DNA of 35,998 nucleotides from Elusimicrobiota bacterium. Its GTDB lineage: Bacteria; Elusimicrobiota; Elusimicrobia; Elusimicrobiales; UBA9959. The stretch covers positions 1-35,998 of the forward strand of contig WOVA01000023.1 in assembly GCA_009773155.1 (NCBI GenBank), read 5' to 3'. Below the pieces are notes generated by a model. The model did not search any database, had not been told where the DNA came from, and saw nothing but the letters and a program-made list of their open reading frames with translations. Shown here in pieces: positions 24,765 through 34,181 of the stretch (position 1 is the first letter of the stretch; every line of letters starts with the position of its first letter). Position numbers and translations under genes: made by a program.

Positions 24765-26141
24765 ATGTCCTTTAACAAGGTTTCTCCTCATTCCAATGAG
24801 GCGGAGATGGCCGTTTTGGGCGCCATGCTCATCGAGAAGGACTCGATCGAGACCGTCGCCGAGATAATCCAGGACAAGCATTTTTACTCCGACGCCAACC
24901 GCAGGATCTTCCAGGCGGTCACGGAGCTCTACGGCCGCAGCCAGCCGGCCGACATGGTCACGGTCATGGAGGAGCTCAAGCGGCAGGGGCGCCTCGAAGA
25001 GGTCGGCGGCCAGAAGTACCTCTCCGACCTGATGGAGAAGGTCTCCACCCCGGCCCACACCGCCGCCTACGCGCAGATAATAAAAAAGAAAGCCATACTG
25101 CGCGACCTGATACGCATCTCCACTTCCGTCATCGAGAAGTCCTACGCCGGCGAGGAGGAGGTCTCCGACATCCTCGACTTCGCGCAGGAGCGCGTCATCG
25201 ACGTCTCGCAGAAGAGCACCGACCACGGCTTCATCAAGGCCGACGCGCTGGTGCCCGAAGTGCAGGAGCGCATCGAGCGCTTCTACAGCGAGCATAAGTC
25301 CGTGACCGGCGTGCCGACCGGGCTGGCCAAGCTCGACGAGATGACCGGCGGGTTCCAGAAAGGCGACCTGATCATCCTGGGCGCCCGCCCCAGCCAGGGC
25401 AAGACCGCGCTGGCGCTCAATATCGTCTATAACGCCGCCGTGGAGCACAAGGTCCCCACGGCCGTCTTCTCGCTCGAAATGGGGCGCCACTCCATCATGG
25501 AGCGCATGGTCTGCGCCAGCGCCCGCGCCAACCTGAGCGGCGTGCGCAAGGGCTTCTTCAAGCGCGAGGTCTGGACCGACCTGACCCGCGCTCTCTCCAC
25601 CATCTCCGCCGCGCCCGTCTGGATAGACGACACGCCCGGCATGGACATCATGGACCTGCGCACGCGCACGCGCAAGCTGCAGTCGCAGCTGATGGCCCGG
25701 AACCAGGAACTGGGGCTGGTCGTCATAGACTACCTGCAGCTCCTGCGCGGCCGCGGCCGCCAGGAGAGCCGCCAGCAGGAGGTCTCCGAGATCTCCCGCA
25801 TGCTCAAGGACCTGGCGCGCAGCCTGAACGTGCCCGTGCTGGCGCTCTCCCAGCTCAACCGCCGCAACGAGGCCAGCGGCCGCACCGACAACAGGCCGCA
25901 GCTCTCCGACCTGCGCGAATCCGGCTCGCTGGAGCAGGACGCCGACGTAGTAGGGCTGATACACCGCGAGTTTTACTATACGCAGGACGAGGCCGTGCGC
26001 AATAAGGCCCTGCTGATACTGGCCAAGCAGCGCAACGGCCCCGTCGGCGAGATAGAGCTTAACTATTTCCCGGAATACGTGCGCTTCGACAATCCCGCCC
26101 TGCCCGGGACCGAGCCCATAGCCGAGGAAGTCGCCCTCTGA
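24765..26141 (+). CDS. dnaB: Replicative DNA helicase DnaB
   Basis: The 458-residue protein has the DnaB N-terminal domain (about 7-108; PHSNEAEMAVLGAMLI), a linker and the RecA-like ATPase domain (about 180-445). Walker A is GARPSQGKT (206-214), where most DnaB proteins have GRPSMGKT. Walker B is LVVIDYLQLL, and the C-terminal motif is QRNGPVGEIELNYFPEYVRF. It unwinds DNA at the replication fork as a hexamer. No intein is present. The gene is followed after 11 bp by alr, a frequent neighbour in bacteria. Confidence 0.97.
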   Translation: MSFNKVSPHSNEAEMAVLGAMLIEKDSIETVAEIIQDKHFYSDANRRIFQAVTELYGRSQPADMVTVMEELKRQGRLEEVGGQKYLSDLMEKVSTPAHTAAYAQIIKKKAILRDLIRISTSVIEKSYAGEEEVSDILDFAQERVIDVSQKSTDHGFIKADALVPEVQERIERFYSEHKSVTGVPTGLAKLDEMTGGFQKGDLIILGARPSQGKTALALNIVYNAAVEHKVPTAVFSLEMGRHSIMERMVCASARANLSGVRKGFFKREVWTDLTRALSTISAAPVWIDDTPGMDIMDLRTRTRKLQSQLMARNQELGLVVIDYLQLLRGRGRQESRQQEVSEISRMLKDLARSLNVPVLALSQLNRRNEASGRTDNRPQLSDLRESGSLEQDADVVGLIHREFYYTQDEAVRNKALLILAKQRNGPVGEIELNYFPEYVRFDNPALPGTEPIAEEVAL

Positions 26142-26152
26142 GTCCCGCGCGT

Positions 26153-27248
<1,096 letters not shown>

Positions 27249-27256
<8 letters not shown>

Positions 27257-28046
27257 CGTGAAATACCCGGTCTGCTCAAGGGTCGGGGGGTATGTGCTGG
27301 GGATCGCCGGCGAGCTGGGCGCGGCCGCGCTGATGCTCAAATCCACGGTCTTCTGGGCCTTCAAATCCCGGCTCGAAGTCCGCGAGACCATGAAGCAGTC
27401 GGTCAAGATCGGAGTGGACTCCGTCGGCGTGACCGCCCTGACCAGCTTCTTTACCGGCATGGTCCTGGCGCTGCAGACCGGGGCCACGTCCAAGAACCTT
27501 TTCAACGAGCCGCTCTATATCGGCACGCTGGTCTCTTTCTCCATGGTCAAGGAGCTGGGCCCCGTGCTGACCTCGATAGTTGTCGCCGGCCGCGCCGGGG
27601 CCGTGGTGACCGCCGAAATAGGCACCATGCGCGTCACCGAGCAGATAGACGCGCTCTATACGCTGGGCACCCACCCGGCCCGCTACCTGCTGGTCCCGCG
27701 GTATATCGCCTTCCTGGTCACCCTGCCGCTGCTGGTGGTGCTGGCCAACTTCATCGGCACCATCGGCGGCTTCATAATCGCCACCACCCGCCTGCAGGTC
27801 CCCAGCACGGTGTACTGGAACGACATCTTCACGTTCATGGACATCAACGACTTCATGCACGGCTTCCTCAAGACCTTCGCCTTCGCCTTCATGATAGCCA
27901 CCGTCTCCTGCCACAAGGGCATGACGACGCGCGGCGGGGCCGAGGGCGTGGGCAAGTCCACCACCGAGGCCGTCGTGACCAGCATGGTGCTGGTGATGGG
28001 CATAGACTATTTCATAAGCGCGGTCCTGGTTGCGGTGGGGATATGA
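27249..28046 (+). CDS. mlaE: MlaE-family ABC permease of an MCE lipid transporter
   Basis: The 265-residue permease has the MlaE signature stretch FFTGMVLALQTG, then VKELGPVLTSIVVAGRAGAVVTAEIGTMRVTEQIDAL, then PRYIAFLVTLPLL, with about five hydrophobic segments. In Mla-type systems the MlaE dimer moves phospholipid between the inner membrane and the periplasmic MCE ring. The start has GAGGG upstream and lies inside the alr end. The ATPase follows with an ATGA overlap, then the MCE protein. No mlaB or mlaC gene is present here, so the system is a minimal E-F-D set. Confidence 0.94.
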
Positions 28047-28843
28047 TAGAGATAAAGAACCTCGCCAAGAACTTCCCCGGCCGCGAGGTGCTGCGCGACC
28101 TCTCCTGCCGCATAGAGGACGGCGACACCTTCAGCGTCATCGGGCCTTCCGGCACCGGCAAGAGCACGTTCATCAAGTGCATCATGCGCCTGCTCAAGCC
28201 CGACTCCGGGCGGATCCTGGTGGACGGCGAGGATATAGCCGCTCTGGACGACGAGTTCGAGATAGCGCGCATCAGGCGCAATTTCGGCTACCTGTTCCAG
28301 GAGGGGGCCCTGTTCGACTCGCTGACCGTATTCGAGAACATCAGTTTCGGCCTGCGCTACCTGACCGACATCCCGCGGTCCGATTACCCGCGCATAGTCG
28401 CCGACAAGCTGGCCCTGGTAGGGCTGGAGAAAGTGGAGCATCTCAAGCCGGCCGAGCTGTCGGTCGGCATGAAGAAGCGCGTCGCGCTGGCCCGCGCGGT
28501 GGCCGCCGGCCCGAAGTGCATACTTTACGACGAGCCGACCACGGGACTGGACCCCGTCACGACCGAGATGGTCACCGATCTTATCGTTTCCGCCAGCGAA
28601 AAGCTCAAGGTCACCTCCATTCTGGTGACTCACGACGTCAACCTGGCGCTGCGCCTCTCCTCGCAGGTGGCCATGCTGGATAAGGGCGTTTTCGCGGCGG
28701 TGGAGCCGCCGGACCGATTCGTCAAGTCCGAGAACCCCGCCATAAAGGAGTTCCTGGAGATCTCCGGAGGGGCCAACGGCTGCGGCGGGCACGGCGGGCG
28801 TCCGGGCCACGCCGGGCATACCGGGACCGGCGGGCGGCACTGA
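28043..28843 (+). CDS. mlaF: MlaF-family ABC ATPase with variant signature motif and Gly/His tail
   Basis: The 266-residue ATPase has Walker A GPSGTGKST (34-42), Q-loop FQEGALFDSLTVFENI, Walker B CILYDEP (159-165), D-loop GLDP and H-loop His197. The signature reads LSVGM (139-143), where MlaF relatives have LSGGM; the Ser and second Gly that touch ATP are kept. The last 25 residues (242-266) form a Gly/His-rich tail (NGCGGHGGRPGHAGH). Such a tail is not part of the common MlaF core and could bind metal. It powers the MlaE permease encoded immediately upstream. Confidence 0.93.
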   Translation: MIEIKNLAKNFPGREVLRDLSCRIEDGDTFSVIGPSGTGKSTFIKCIMRLLKPDSGRILVDGEDIAALDDEFEIARIRRNFGYLFQEGALFDSLTVFENISFGLRYLTDIPRSDYPRIVADKLALVGLEKVEHLKPAELSVGMKKRVALARAVAAGPKCILYDEPTTGLDPVTTEMVTDLIVSASEKLKVTSILVTHDVNLALRLSSQVAMLDKGVFAAVEPPDRFVKSENPAIKEFLEISGGANGCGGHGGRPGHAGHTGTGGRH

Positions 28844-28875
28844 GGCCCCCAAATATATTAAAATAAAAGATTAGT
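28844..28875 (+). promoter_or_regulatory. AT-rich gap inside the mla cluster
   Basis: This 32-bp spacer (AAATATATTAAAATAAAAGATTAG) is markedly AT-rich in a GC-rich operon and gives no clear ribosome site before the mlaD-like ATG. It may hold an internal promoter or an AU-rich translation enhancer. Evidence is base composition only. Confidence 0.25.
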
Positions 28876-30180
28876 ATGAACGACGAGAGCAAAGTAGGGA
28901 TGTTCGTCCTGGCCGGCCTGGCGCTGCTGGGCACGGCTATTTTCCTGTTGGGCGACTATTCGTTCAGGATCTATTATCCCGTCTACGCCGAATTCGCGGA
29001 CGTCTCCGGCCTGCCGGACAAGTCCGTGGTCAAACTCTCCGGCGTCGAGATCGGCCGCGTCAAGGAGATAGGGATAAAGGGCGACAAGGTGATCGTCCGG
29101 CTTTCCGTGAGCGAAGGCGTCAAAATATACAGGGACGCCAGGTTCAAGGTGGGTTCCACCAGCGTCATCGGCAGCAAGTACATGCAGATAGACCAGGGCA
29201 CTCCCTCCGCCGGGGTCATCGGGTCCGGCGATACGGTGCGGGGCGACGACGCGCTGCCGCTGGACCGCGCCCTGTCGGCCGCCATCTCGGACCTGCAGAG
29301 CCTCATAAAAGAGCTGCGCGGCGACGGCTCGCTCCCCAATAACCTCAGCCAGACGGTGGCCAACCTGCGCGACCTGACCGCCAACCTTAATTCGCTCGTC
29401 GCCAATACCAGGCCCGACGCCGAGAAGTTCATGGGCAACCTCGACAGCGTCAGCGCCCGGCTGGACAGGCTCCTCTCCCAGGGCGAGGAACTGCTGGGCA
29501 GCGTCAACAGGGGCGAGGGCACCGTGGGCGCGCTGATGAAGGACGAGGGGATGAAGAAGGACGTGAGCGACGCGGTCGTCAACCTGCGCGACGCCACGGC
29601 CTCGGTCAAGGACGTGCTCGGCCGCATCACCGGATTTAAAATGTACTGGCACTGGAAATGGAAGTACGATCCGGTCTTCGAGGGCTCGCATAACGACGTG
29701 GGTCTGCGGGTCTATCCCCGCGAGGGCCGCTATTACCACATAGGCGCCGCTAACGTCATAAACACAAAGGACCAGGACCGGGGCGGCGCGGACTACGAAA
29801 AGATCAACACCGTCGACGCGCTGCTGGGCTGGGAACTGGGCCGTTCCGATCTCTACGTCGGCGCGCTGCGCGGCTCCGCCGGCGCGGGCGCGCGCTACAA
29901 GGCCCTGAGCCTCGGTAAGTCCGGCGGGGTAGAGGCCTACGCCGAAGCCTCCGAATTCTCCCGCAACCGCGTCATCAAAGGCCGGTTCTTCGATAAACCT
30001 CGCCTCGACGCGGGCGTGGACCTGCGGCTCAATAAGAATTTCTCGGCCGGCGTGGCCGTGACCGATATCGCCGAGGTCAGCCGCGTCAATTACCATACCC
30101 GCATCCTTTTCGAGGACGAGGATATCTCCTATCTCTTCGGCCTCATCTCCGTGGGCGGCACCGGCGTCAAAGGCCGTTAA
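28876..30180 (+). CDS. mlaD: MlaD-like MCE protein with barrel-like C-terminal region
   Basis: The 434-residue protein has one N-terminal TM helix (about 8-26), a single MCE domain (about 35-123; VYAEFADVSGLPDKSVVKL, then GSTSVIGSKYMQIDQG), a helical stretch (about 130-250) and a C-terminal region (254-430) of alternating amphipathic strands with many Tyr, Gly and Arg residues (VGLRVYPREGRYYHIGAANV, SDLYVGALRGSAGAG, ISYLFGLISVGG). E. coli MlaD is only about 180 residues. The last region looks like an outer-membrane or barrel-like sheet domain, so one protein could reach from the inner to the outer membrane. It completes the alr-mlaE-mlaF-mlaD run. The function of the extra region is inference. 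Confidence 0.88.
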   Translation: MNDESKVGMFVLAGLALLGTAIFLLGDYSFRIYYPVYAEFADVSGLPDKSVVKLSGVEIGRVKEIGIKGDKVIVRLSVSEGVKIYRDARFKVGSTSVIGSKYMQIDQGTPSAGVIGSGDTVRGDDALPLDRALSAAISDLQSLIKELRGDGSLPNNLSQTVANLRDLTANLNSLVANTRPDAEKFMGNLDSVSARLDRLLSQGEELLGSVNRGEGTVGALMKDEGMKKDVSDAVVNLRDATASVKDVLGRITGFKMYWHWKWKYDPVFEGSHNDVGLRVYPREGRYYHIGAANVINTKDQDRGGADYEKINTVDALLGWELGRSDLYVGALRGSAGAGARYKALSLGKSGGVEAYAEASEFSRNRVIKGRFFDKPRLDAGVDLRLNKNFSAGVAVTDIAEVSRVNYHTRILFEDEDISYLFGLISVGGTGVKGR

Positions 30181-30181
30181 A

Positions 30182-31588
30182 ATGCCTAAGCTCAAGACCG
30201 TCTATGTCTGCCAGCAGTGCGGGGCCGGCAGCCCCAAGTGGATGGGGCAATGCCCGGCCTGCGAAGCCTGGAACTCGCTGGTGGAGGAAGCGCAGGAGAT
30301 AGTCTCCAAAGCCGCCGCCAAGAGCCGCGGCCTCACCGAATTTTCCTCGGAGCCCGTCAGATTGTCGCAGGCGGCCGCCGTGGCCGACAAGCACACGCCG
30401 ACCGGCGTGAGCGAGCTGGACCGCGTGCTGGGCGGGGGCATACTGCCCGGCCAGGTCATACTGCTGGCCGGCCCGCCAGGCATAGGCAAGAGCACGCTGC
30501 TGCTGCAGGCCGCCGCCGCCGCCCGCGCCTCGCTCGGCTCCAAGCCCCTTCTTTATGTTTCCGGCGAGGAATCGCTGGGCCAGGTCAGCGGCCGCGCCGC
30601 GCGCCTGGGCGTGAAGTCCGATTCCATCTACCTGCTCTCCGAGACCAACCTGGCCCGCGTGCTGGAGGCTTTCGCCAAGGTGAAGCCGGCCCTGCTGGTG
30701 ATAGATTCCATCCAGACGGTCTACCATCCGGATTTCGCCGGCTCGGCCGGCTCGGTGGGCCAGATCCGCGAATGCGCCGGCGAGCTGCTGCGCGCGGTCA
30801 AGACGGCCGGCGTGCCGCTGTTCATCCTGGGCCACGTCACCAAGGAAGGCTCGCTGGCCGGCCCCAAGGTGCTCGAGCATATCGTAGACACCGTCCTCTA
30901 CTTCGACTCCGAGCGCGATCATGTCTACCGCATACTGCGCGCTCACAAGAACCGCTTCGGCCCAGTGGAAGAGATAGGCATTTTCGAGATGACCGACAAG
31001 GGCCTCGACGGCGTGCCGGACGCCGGCCGCGCGCTCGCCGGGGAGGAGCGCGAGGCGCCCTGCGCCGGCCGCGCCTTCACCATGGTCTTCGAGGGCTCGC
31101 GCCCGCTGCTGCTGGAAGTGCAGGCCCTGGCGGCCCGCAGCTATTATCCTTACCCGCGCCGCGCGGCCACCGGCATGGACCTCAACCGCGTGCAGATGCT
31201 CATAGCGGCGCTGGAAAAGCGCGCCGGCCTGCGCCTCGACGACCAGGACGTCTTCGCCAGCGTGCAGGGCGGCATCAAGGTGAAGGACCCGGTCATAGAC
31301 CTGGCCTTCTGCGCCGCGCTGATAAGCTCGGCGCTGGACATCCCGCTGCGGCCCGACGAGGCCTTTCTCGGCGAGGTCGGCATTCTGGCCCAGACCTACC
31401 CGGCGCCGCTGCTGGCCCGCCGCCTGACGGAGGCCGCCCGCCTCGGATTCAAGCGCGCCTACGTGCCCCCTTTCAAGGCCGAGAAGCCCAAAGTGCCGAA
31501 CCTCGAGATAATTTCAGTGCCCGACGCCTCCGCCCTCAGGGCGGCGCTGGAAAAGGCGTCGGCCCCATCCAAAGGAGATAAGAAATGA
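30182..31588 (+). CDS. radA: DNA repair protein RadA
   Basis: The 468-residue protein has an N-terminal zinc finger (Cys10, Cys13, Cys24, Cys27), a RecA-like ATPase with Walker A GPPGIGKST (97-105), the RadA motif KNRFG (in AHKNRFGPVEEIGIFEM) and a Lon-like C-terminal domain (about 285-455). RadA helps branch migration and processing of recombination intermediates. The gene starts one base after the mlaD stop and overlaps the PIN/TRAM gene by 4 bp; radA next to the PIN/TRAM gene and ispD is a common bacterial arrangement. Confidence 0.96.
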   Translation: MPKLKTVYVCQQCGAGSPKWMGQCPACEAWNSLVEEAQEIVSKAAAKSRGLTEFSSEPVRLSQAAAVADKHTPTGVSELDRVLGGGILPGQVILLAGPPGIGKSTLLLQAAAAARASLGSKPLLYVSGEESLGQVSGRAARLGVKSDSIYLLSETNLARVLEAFAKVKPALLVIDSIQTVYHPDFAGSAGSVGQIRECAGELLRAVKTAGVPLFILGHVTKEGSLAGPKVLEHIVDTVLYFDSERDHVYRILRAHKNRFGPVEEIGIFEMTDKGLDGVPDAGRALAGEEREAPCAGRAFTMVFEGSRPLLLEVQALAARSYYPYPRRAATGMDLNRVQMLIAALEKRAGLRLDDQDVFASVQGGIKVKDPVIDLAFCAALISSALDIPLRPDEAFLGEVGILAQTYPAPLLARRLTEAARLGFKRAYVPPFKAEKPKVPNLEIISVPDASALRAALEKASAPSKGDKK

Positions 31589-32592
31589 TGATCTGGATAT
31601 TCCGCGCGGTGGCCCTGCTGGGCACGCCGGTGCTTACCTACTTTCAGGTGTCCCGGGACCTCAAGGGGATACTGTTCGGCGTGGCCGCGGGCCTGCTGAT
31701 AATCGGGATCGAGTACGTGCTGGAGAACACCAGCCTGTTCACGCTGATAGTCGGCGTGATCGGCGCCGTCGGCGGCCTCATAATCGCCAAGCTGCTCGAC
31801 TACGCCGTCTTCCAGATGGACAATGACCAGCTCACCGATGTCTGGGTCAAGACCGCCCCCGTGGCCCGCTACGCGCTGGCGCTGCTGGGTATGATCATCA
31901 GTGTGAAGAAGATCCCCGAGCTCGACGAGCTCGATAAGAATATCATCACCGCCGGACGCAAGCAGGGCCGCGGCATGAAGTTGCTCGACATCAGCGCCAT
32001 AGTGGACGGCCGCATCGTGGATATCTGCGAGACGCGGTTCATCACCGGCGCCGTGGTCGCGCCCAGGTTCGTCGTGCAGGAGCTGCACTCGCTCAGCGAG
32101 TCCAAGGACCCGATAAAAAGGGCTAAGGGCCGCCGCGGGCTGGATATACTCGCCCGGCTGCAGGAATCCAAGGACGTGCCGTTCCGCGTCATCGACCGCG
32201 AGGTGCGCGAAGTGACCGACGTGACGATGAAACTGGCTCGCGTGGCCTCGGAACTGGGCGCCAGCATCATAACCACGGACTTCAACGTCAACAAGATCGC
32301 CTCTCTGGAGAACGTGACAGCCCTGAACATAAACGACCTCTCCATGGCGCTCAAGCCCGTGGTCCTGCCCGGCGAGGACATGCAGATCTTCGTCATGAAG
32401 GAAGGCAAGGAAAAAGAGCAGGGCGTCGGCTACCTGGACGACGGCACGATGGTAGTGGTAGAGGACGGCCGTGACACTATCGGCAAGAAGGTCGAGGTCA
32501 TGGTGCAGTCGATACTGCAGACCTCCCAGGGCCGCATAATTTTCACCAGGATGAAGTCGTCCAGGCCGCAGCAGGAACCCCGGGAGGAGTAA
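31585..32592 (+). CDS. Membrane-anchored PIN/TRAM-domain protein (YacL-like)
   Basis: The 335-residue protein has N-terminal membrane segments (about 3-20, 28-45, 51-70, 94-107), a PIN nuclease domain (about 132-252) and a C-terminal TRAM RNA-binding domain (about 262-325; GVGYLDDGTMVVVEDG). PIN acidic residues are present: Asp135 and/or Asp141 (LDISAIVDGRI), Glu166, Asp212 and Asp232 (TTDFNVNK). Two consecutive ATGs occur; AAGGAG at 31572-31577 fits the first. YacL relatives are thought to be membrane-bound ribonucleases. The usual link with radA, ispD/ispF and cysS is kept here. Confidence 0.92.
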   Translation: MMIWIFRAVALLGTPVLTYFQVSRDLKGILFGVAAGLLIIGIEYVLENTSLFTLIVGVIGAVGGLIIAKLLDYAVFQMDNDQLTDVWVKTAPVARYALALLGMIISVKKIPELDELDKNIITAGRKQGRGMKLLDISAIVDGRIVDICETRFITGAVVAPRFVVQELHSLSESKDPIKRAKGRRGLDILARLQESKDVPFRVIDREVREVTDVTMKLARVASELGASIITTDFNVNKIASLENVTALNINDLSMALKPVVLPGEDMQIFVMKEGKEKEQGVGYLDDGTMVVVEDGRDTIGKKVEVMVQSILQTSQGRIIFTRMKSSRPQQEPREE

Positions 32593-32593
32593 C

Positions 32594-33772
32594 TTGCCCC
32601 GCAAGCCCGCCCTGCCTTCACCCAGGGCCGCGGTCATACTGGCCGGCGGCCGCGGCGAGCGCATGGGCGGCGAGAAGCAGTTCCTGGACCTGGCGGGCAA
32701 GCCGCTGCTGCTCTGGAGCGTCGAGACCTTTCTCTCCAGCGGCCTCTTCGGCGAGACGGTCCTGGTCCTCTCCCCCGAAAGGATAAAGAGCGACGGCGGG
32801 CGCTTCCTGGCCATGGGGCTCAAGCTGGCCCCGGCCGGGGCCACGCGCATGGATTCTCTGCGCAGCGGCCTGGCCGCCGTCTCCCCGTCCGCCGCGCTGG
32901 TCGCGGTGCACGACGGGGCCAGGCCGCTGGTAACGGCGGGGCTTATTAAGGCCTGTCTGGCCGCCGCCGCGGAGCACGGCGCCTCGGTGCCGGCCGTGCC
33001 GCTCAAGGACACGGTCAAGCGCCCGGACCCGTCGGGTGATTTCGTCGCGGCCACGCTGCCGCGCGCGGAACTGGCGGCGGCGCAGACCCCCCAGTGCTAC
33101 CGGCGCGACGCGCTGGACGCCCTGCTGGAGGCCGCGGACGGCGGCGACTATACGGACGAGTCGCAGCTGCTGGAGCGGGCCGGTCTGCCGGTCAGGCTGG
33201 TGGAGTCCGACTACTCTAATATCAAGGTCACCACTCCGGAAGACCTGCTTATAGCGGAGGCCCTCATGAAAGGAAAGACTCCCGTGAAGAAAGAGAAAAA
33301 GACACGGTTCGGTTTCGGCTACGATATTCACCGCATGGCGGAAGGGCGCCCCCTTATACTCTGCGGCACCCGCATCCCGCATAATAAGGGCCTGCTGGGC
33401 CACTCCGACGGGGACGTGGTGCTGCACGCGGTCTGCGACGCGGCGCTGGGCTCCATCGCGGCCGGCGAGATAGGCATCTTCTTCCCGCCCACAGATCTTA
33501 CGATCATGGGCATCTCCAGCGTCGCCATAGCGGATAAGACCATGGAAGTGCTCAAGAAACGCGGCGCCAGGATACAGCAGATCGACGCCACGATAGTGGC
33601 CGAGGAACCCAAGCTCAAACCTCATTACGACGAGATGCGCGCGTCCCTGGCGAAAGTGTTCGGCATGTCCCTGGACGACGTCAGCGTGAAGGCCAAGAGC
33701 CGCGAGGGCCTGGGCGACATCGGCAAGGGCGAGGCTATGGCCTGCTACGCCGCGGTCAGCGTGGTGGCCTGA
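32594..33772 (+). CDS. ispDF: Bifunctional IspD-IspF (MEP isoprenoid pathway)
   Basis: The 392-residue protein fuses IspD (1-225; forms CDP-methylerythritol) to IspF (about 237-392; makes the 2,4-cyclodiphosphate). IspD motifs are AAVILAGGRGERMGGEKQ, VHDGARP (105-111) and QTPQ (164-167). IspF metal ligands are Asp244 and His246 in GYDIH and His278 in GHSDGDVVLHA, and the end reads IGKGEAMACYAA. The start is TTG: GGGAGGAG lies just upstream, and the next ATG would cut the nucleotide-binding loop. The two domains are joined by a Lys-rich linker (KTPVKKEKKTRFG). A separate IspE is not in the window. Confidence 0.95.
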   Translation: MPRKPALPSPRAAVILAGGRGERMGGEKQFLDLAGKPLLLWSVETFLSSGLFGETVLVLSPERIKSDGGRFLAMGLKLAPAGATRMDSLRSGLAAVSPSAALVAVHDGARPLVTAGLIKACLAAAAEHGASVPAVPLKDTVKRPDPSGDFVAATLPRAELAAAQTPQCYRRDALDALLEAADGGDYTDESQLLERAGLPVRLVESDYSNIKVTTPEDLLIAEALMKGKTPVKKEKKTRFGFGYDIHRMAEGRPLILCGTRIPHNKGLLGHSDGDVVLHAVCDAALGSIAAGEIGIFFPPTDLTIMGISSVAIADKTMEVLKKRGARIQQIDATIVAEEPKLKPHYDEMRASLAKVFGMSLDDVSVKAKSREGLGDIGKGEAMACYAAVSVVA

Positions 33773-33779
33773 AGTCACG

Positions 33780-34181
33780 ATGAAGACCTTCGCTATGTGC
33801 GGCATGGTTTCCGCCGCGGCGCTGGCCGCCTTGCTGGCGGCCTGCGCCCAGCCGCGCCAGGCCGGCGAGGCCGCTCCTTCATCCGATCTGGCTGTGACCG
33901 TGGAGACGCGGGAGTACGCCGTGACCCCGGCGCACGATCAGGAGCGCGAGGACGCTTTCATGGCCGTGCTGGCCGCCGCGGGCGACCAGGCCTCGCTCGG
34001 CGCCGGCATGGACACCGGCTTCAATTACACGCTCAAGCCCGCCGGGGCGATCTATCCCTTCTCGAAAGTCGAGATAAGCTGCCGCGTGCGCGGACGCTAC
34101 GCCGCCGGGCAGGGGAAGAAGTCCTGCTCGGAATTTTTCTCGGTGCTCGACGCGAAGCTCGGAAAAAAGGGCTTTAGATGA
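33780..34181 (+). CDS. Small lipoprotein, unknown function
   Basis: The 133-residue product has a lipoprotein signal with lipobox LLAAC (about residues 18-22), so it is lipid-anchored. The mature part (about 111 residues) has two more cysteines (ISCRVRGRY and KKSCSEFFSVLD), which may pair, and a beta-rich look. I recognise no family. It lies 7 bp after ispDF and overlaps cysS by 4 bp, so it is translated with housekeeping genes, but nothing links it to their function. Confidence 0.75.
   Translation: MKTFAMCGMVSAAALAALLAACAQPRQAGEAAPSSDLAVTVETREYAVTPAHDQEREDAFMAVLAAAGDQASLGAGMDTGFNYTLKPAGAIYPFSKVEISCRVRGRYAAGQGKKSCSEFFSVLDAKLGKKGFR

Noticed and set aside
23958-25964. 668-codon minus-strand open frame across rpsR, rplI and dnaB
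   Set aside because: It is antisense to three firmly identified genes, and its composition is that of a reverse-frame shadow.
30217-31581. 454-codon plus-strand frame within radA
   Set aside because: It is an out-of-frame reading of radA, extremely rich in Arg, Gly and Pro, and without a ribosome site.
32594-33772. IspDF fusion as a novelty
   Set aside because: Bifunctional IspDF proteins are well known in several bacterial lineages, and both active sites look normal.
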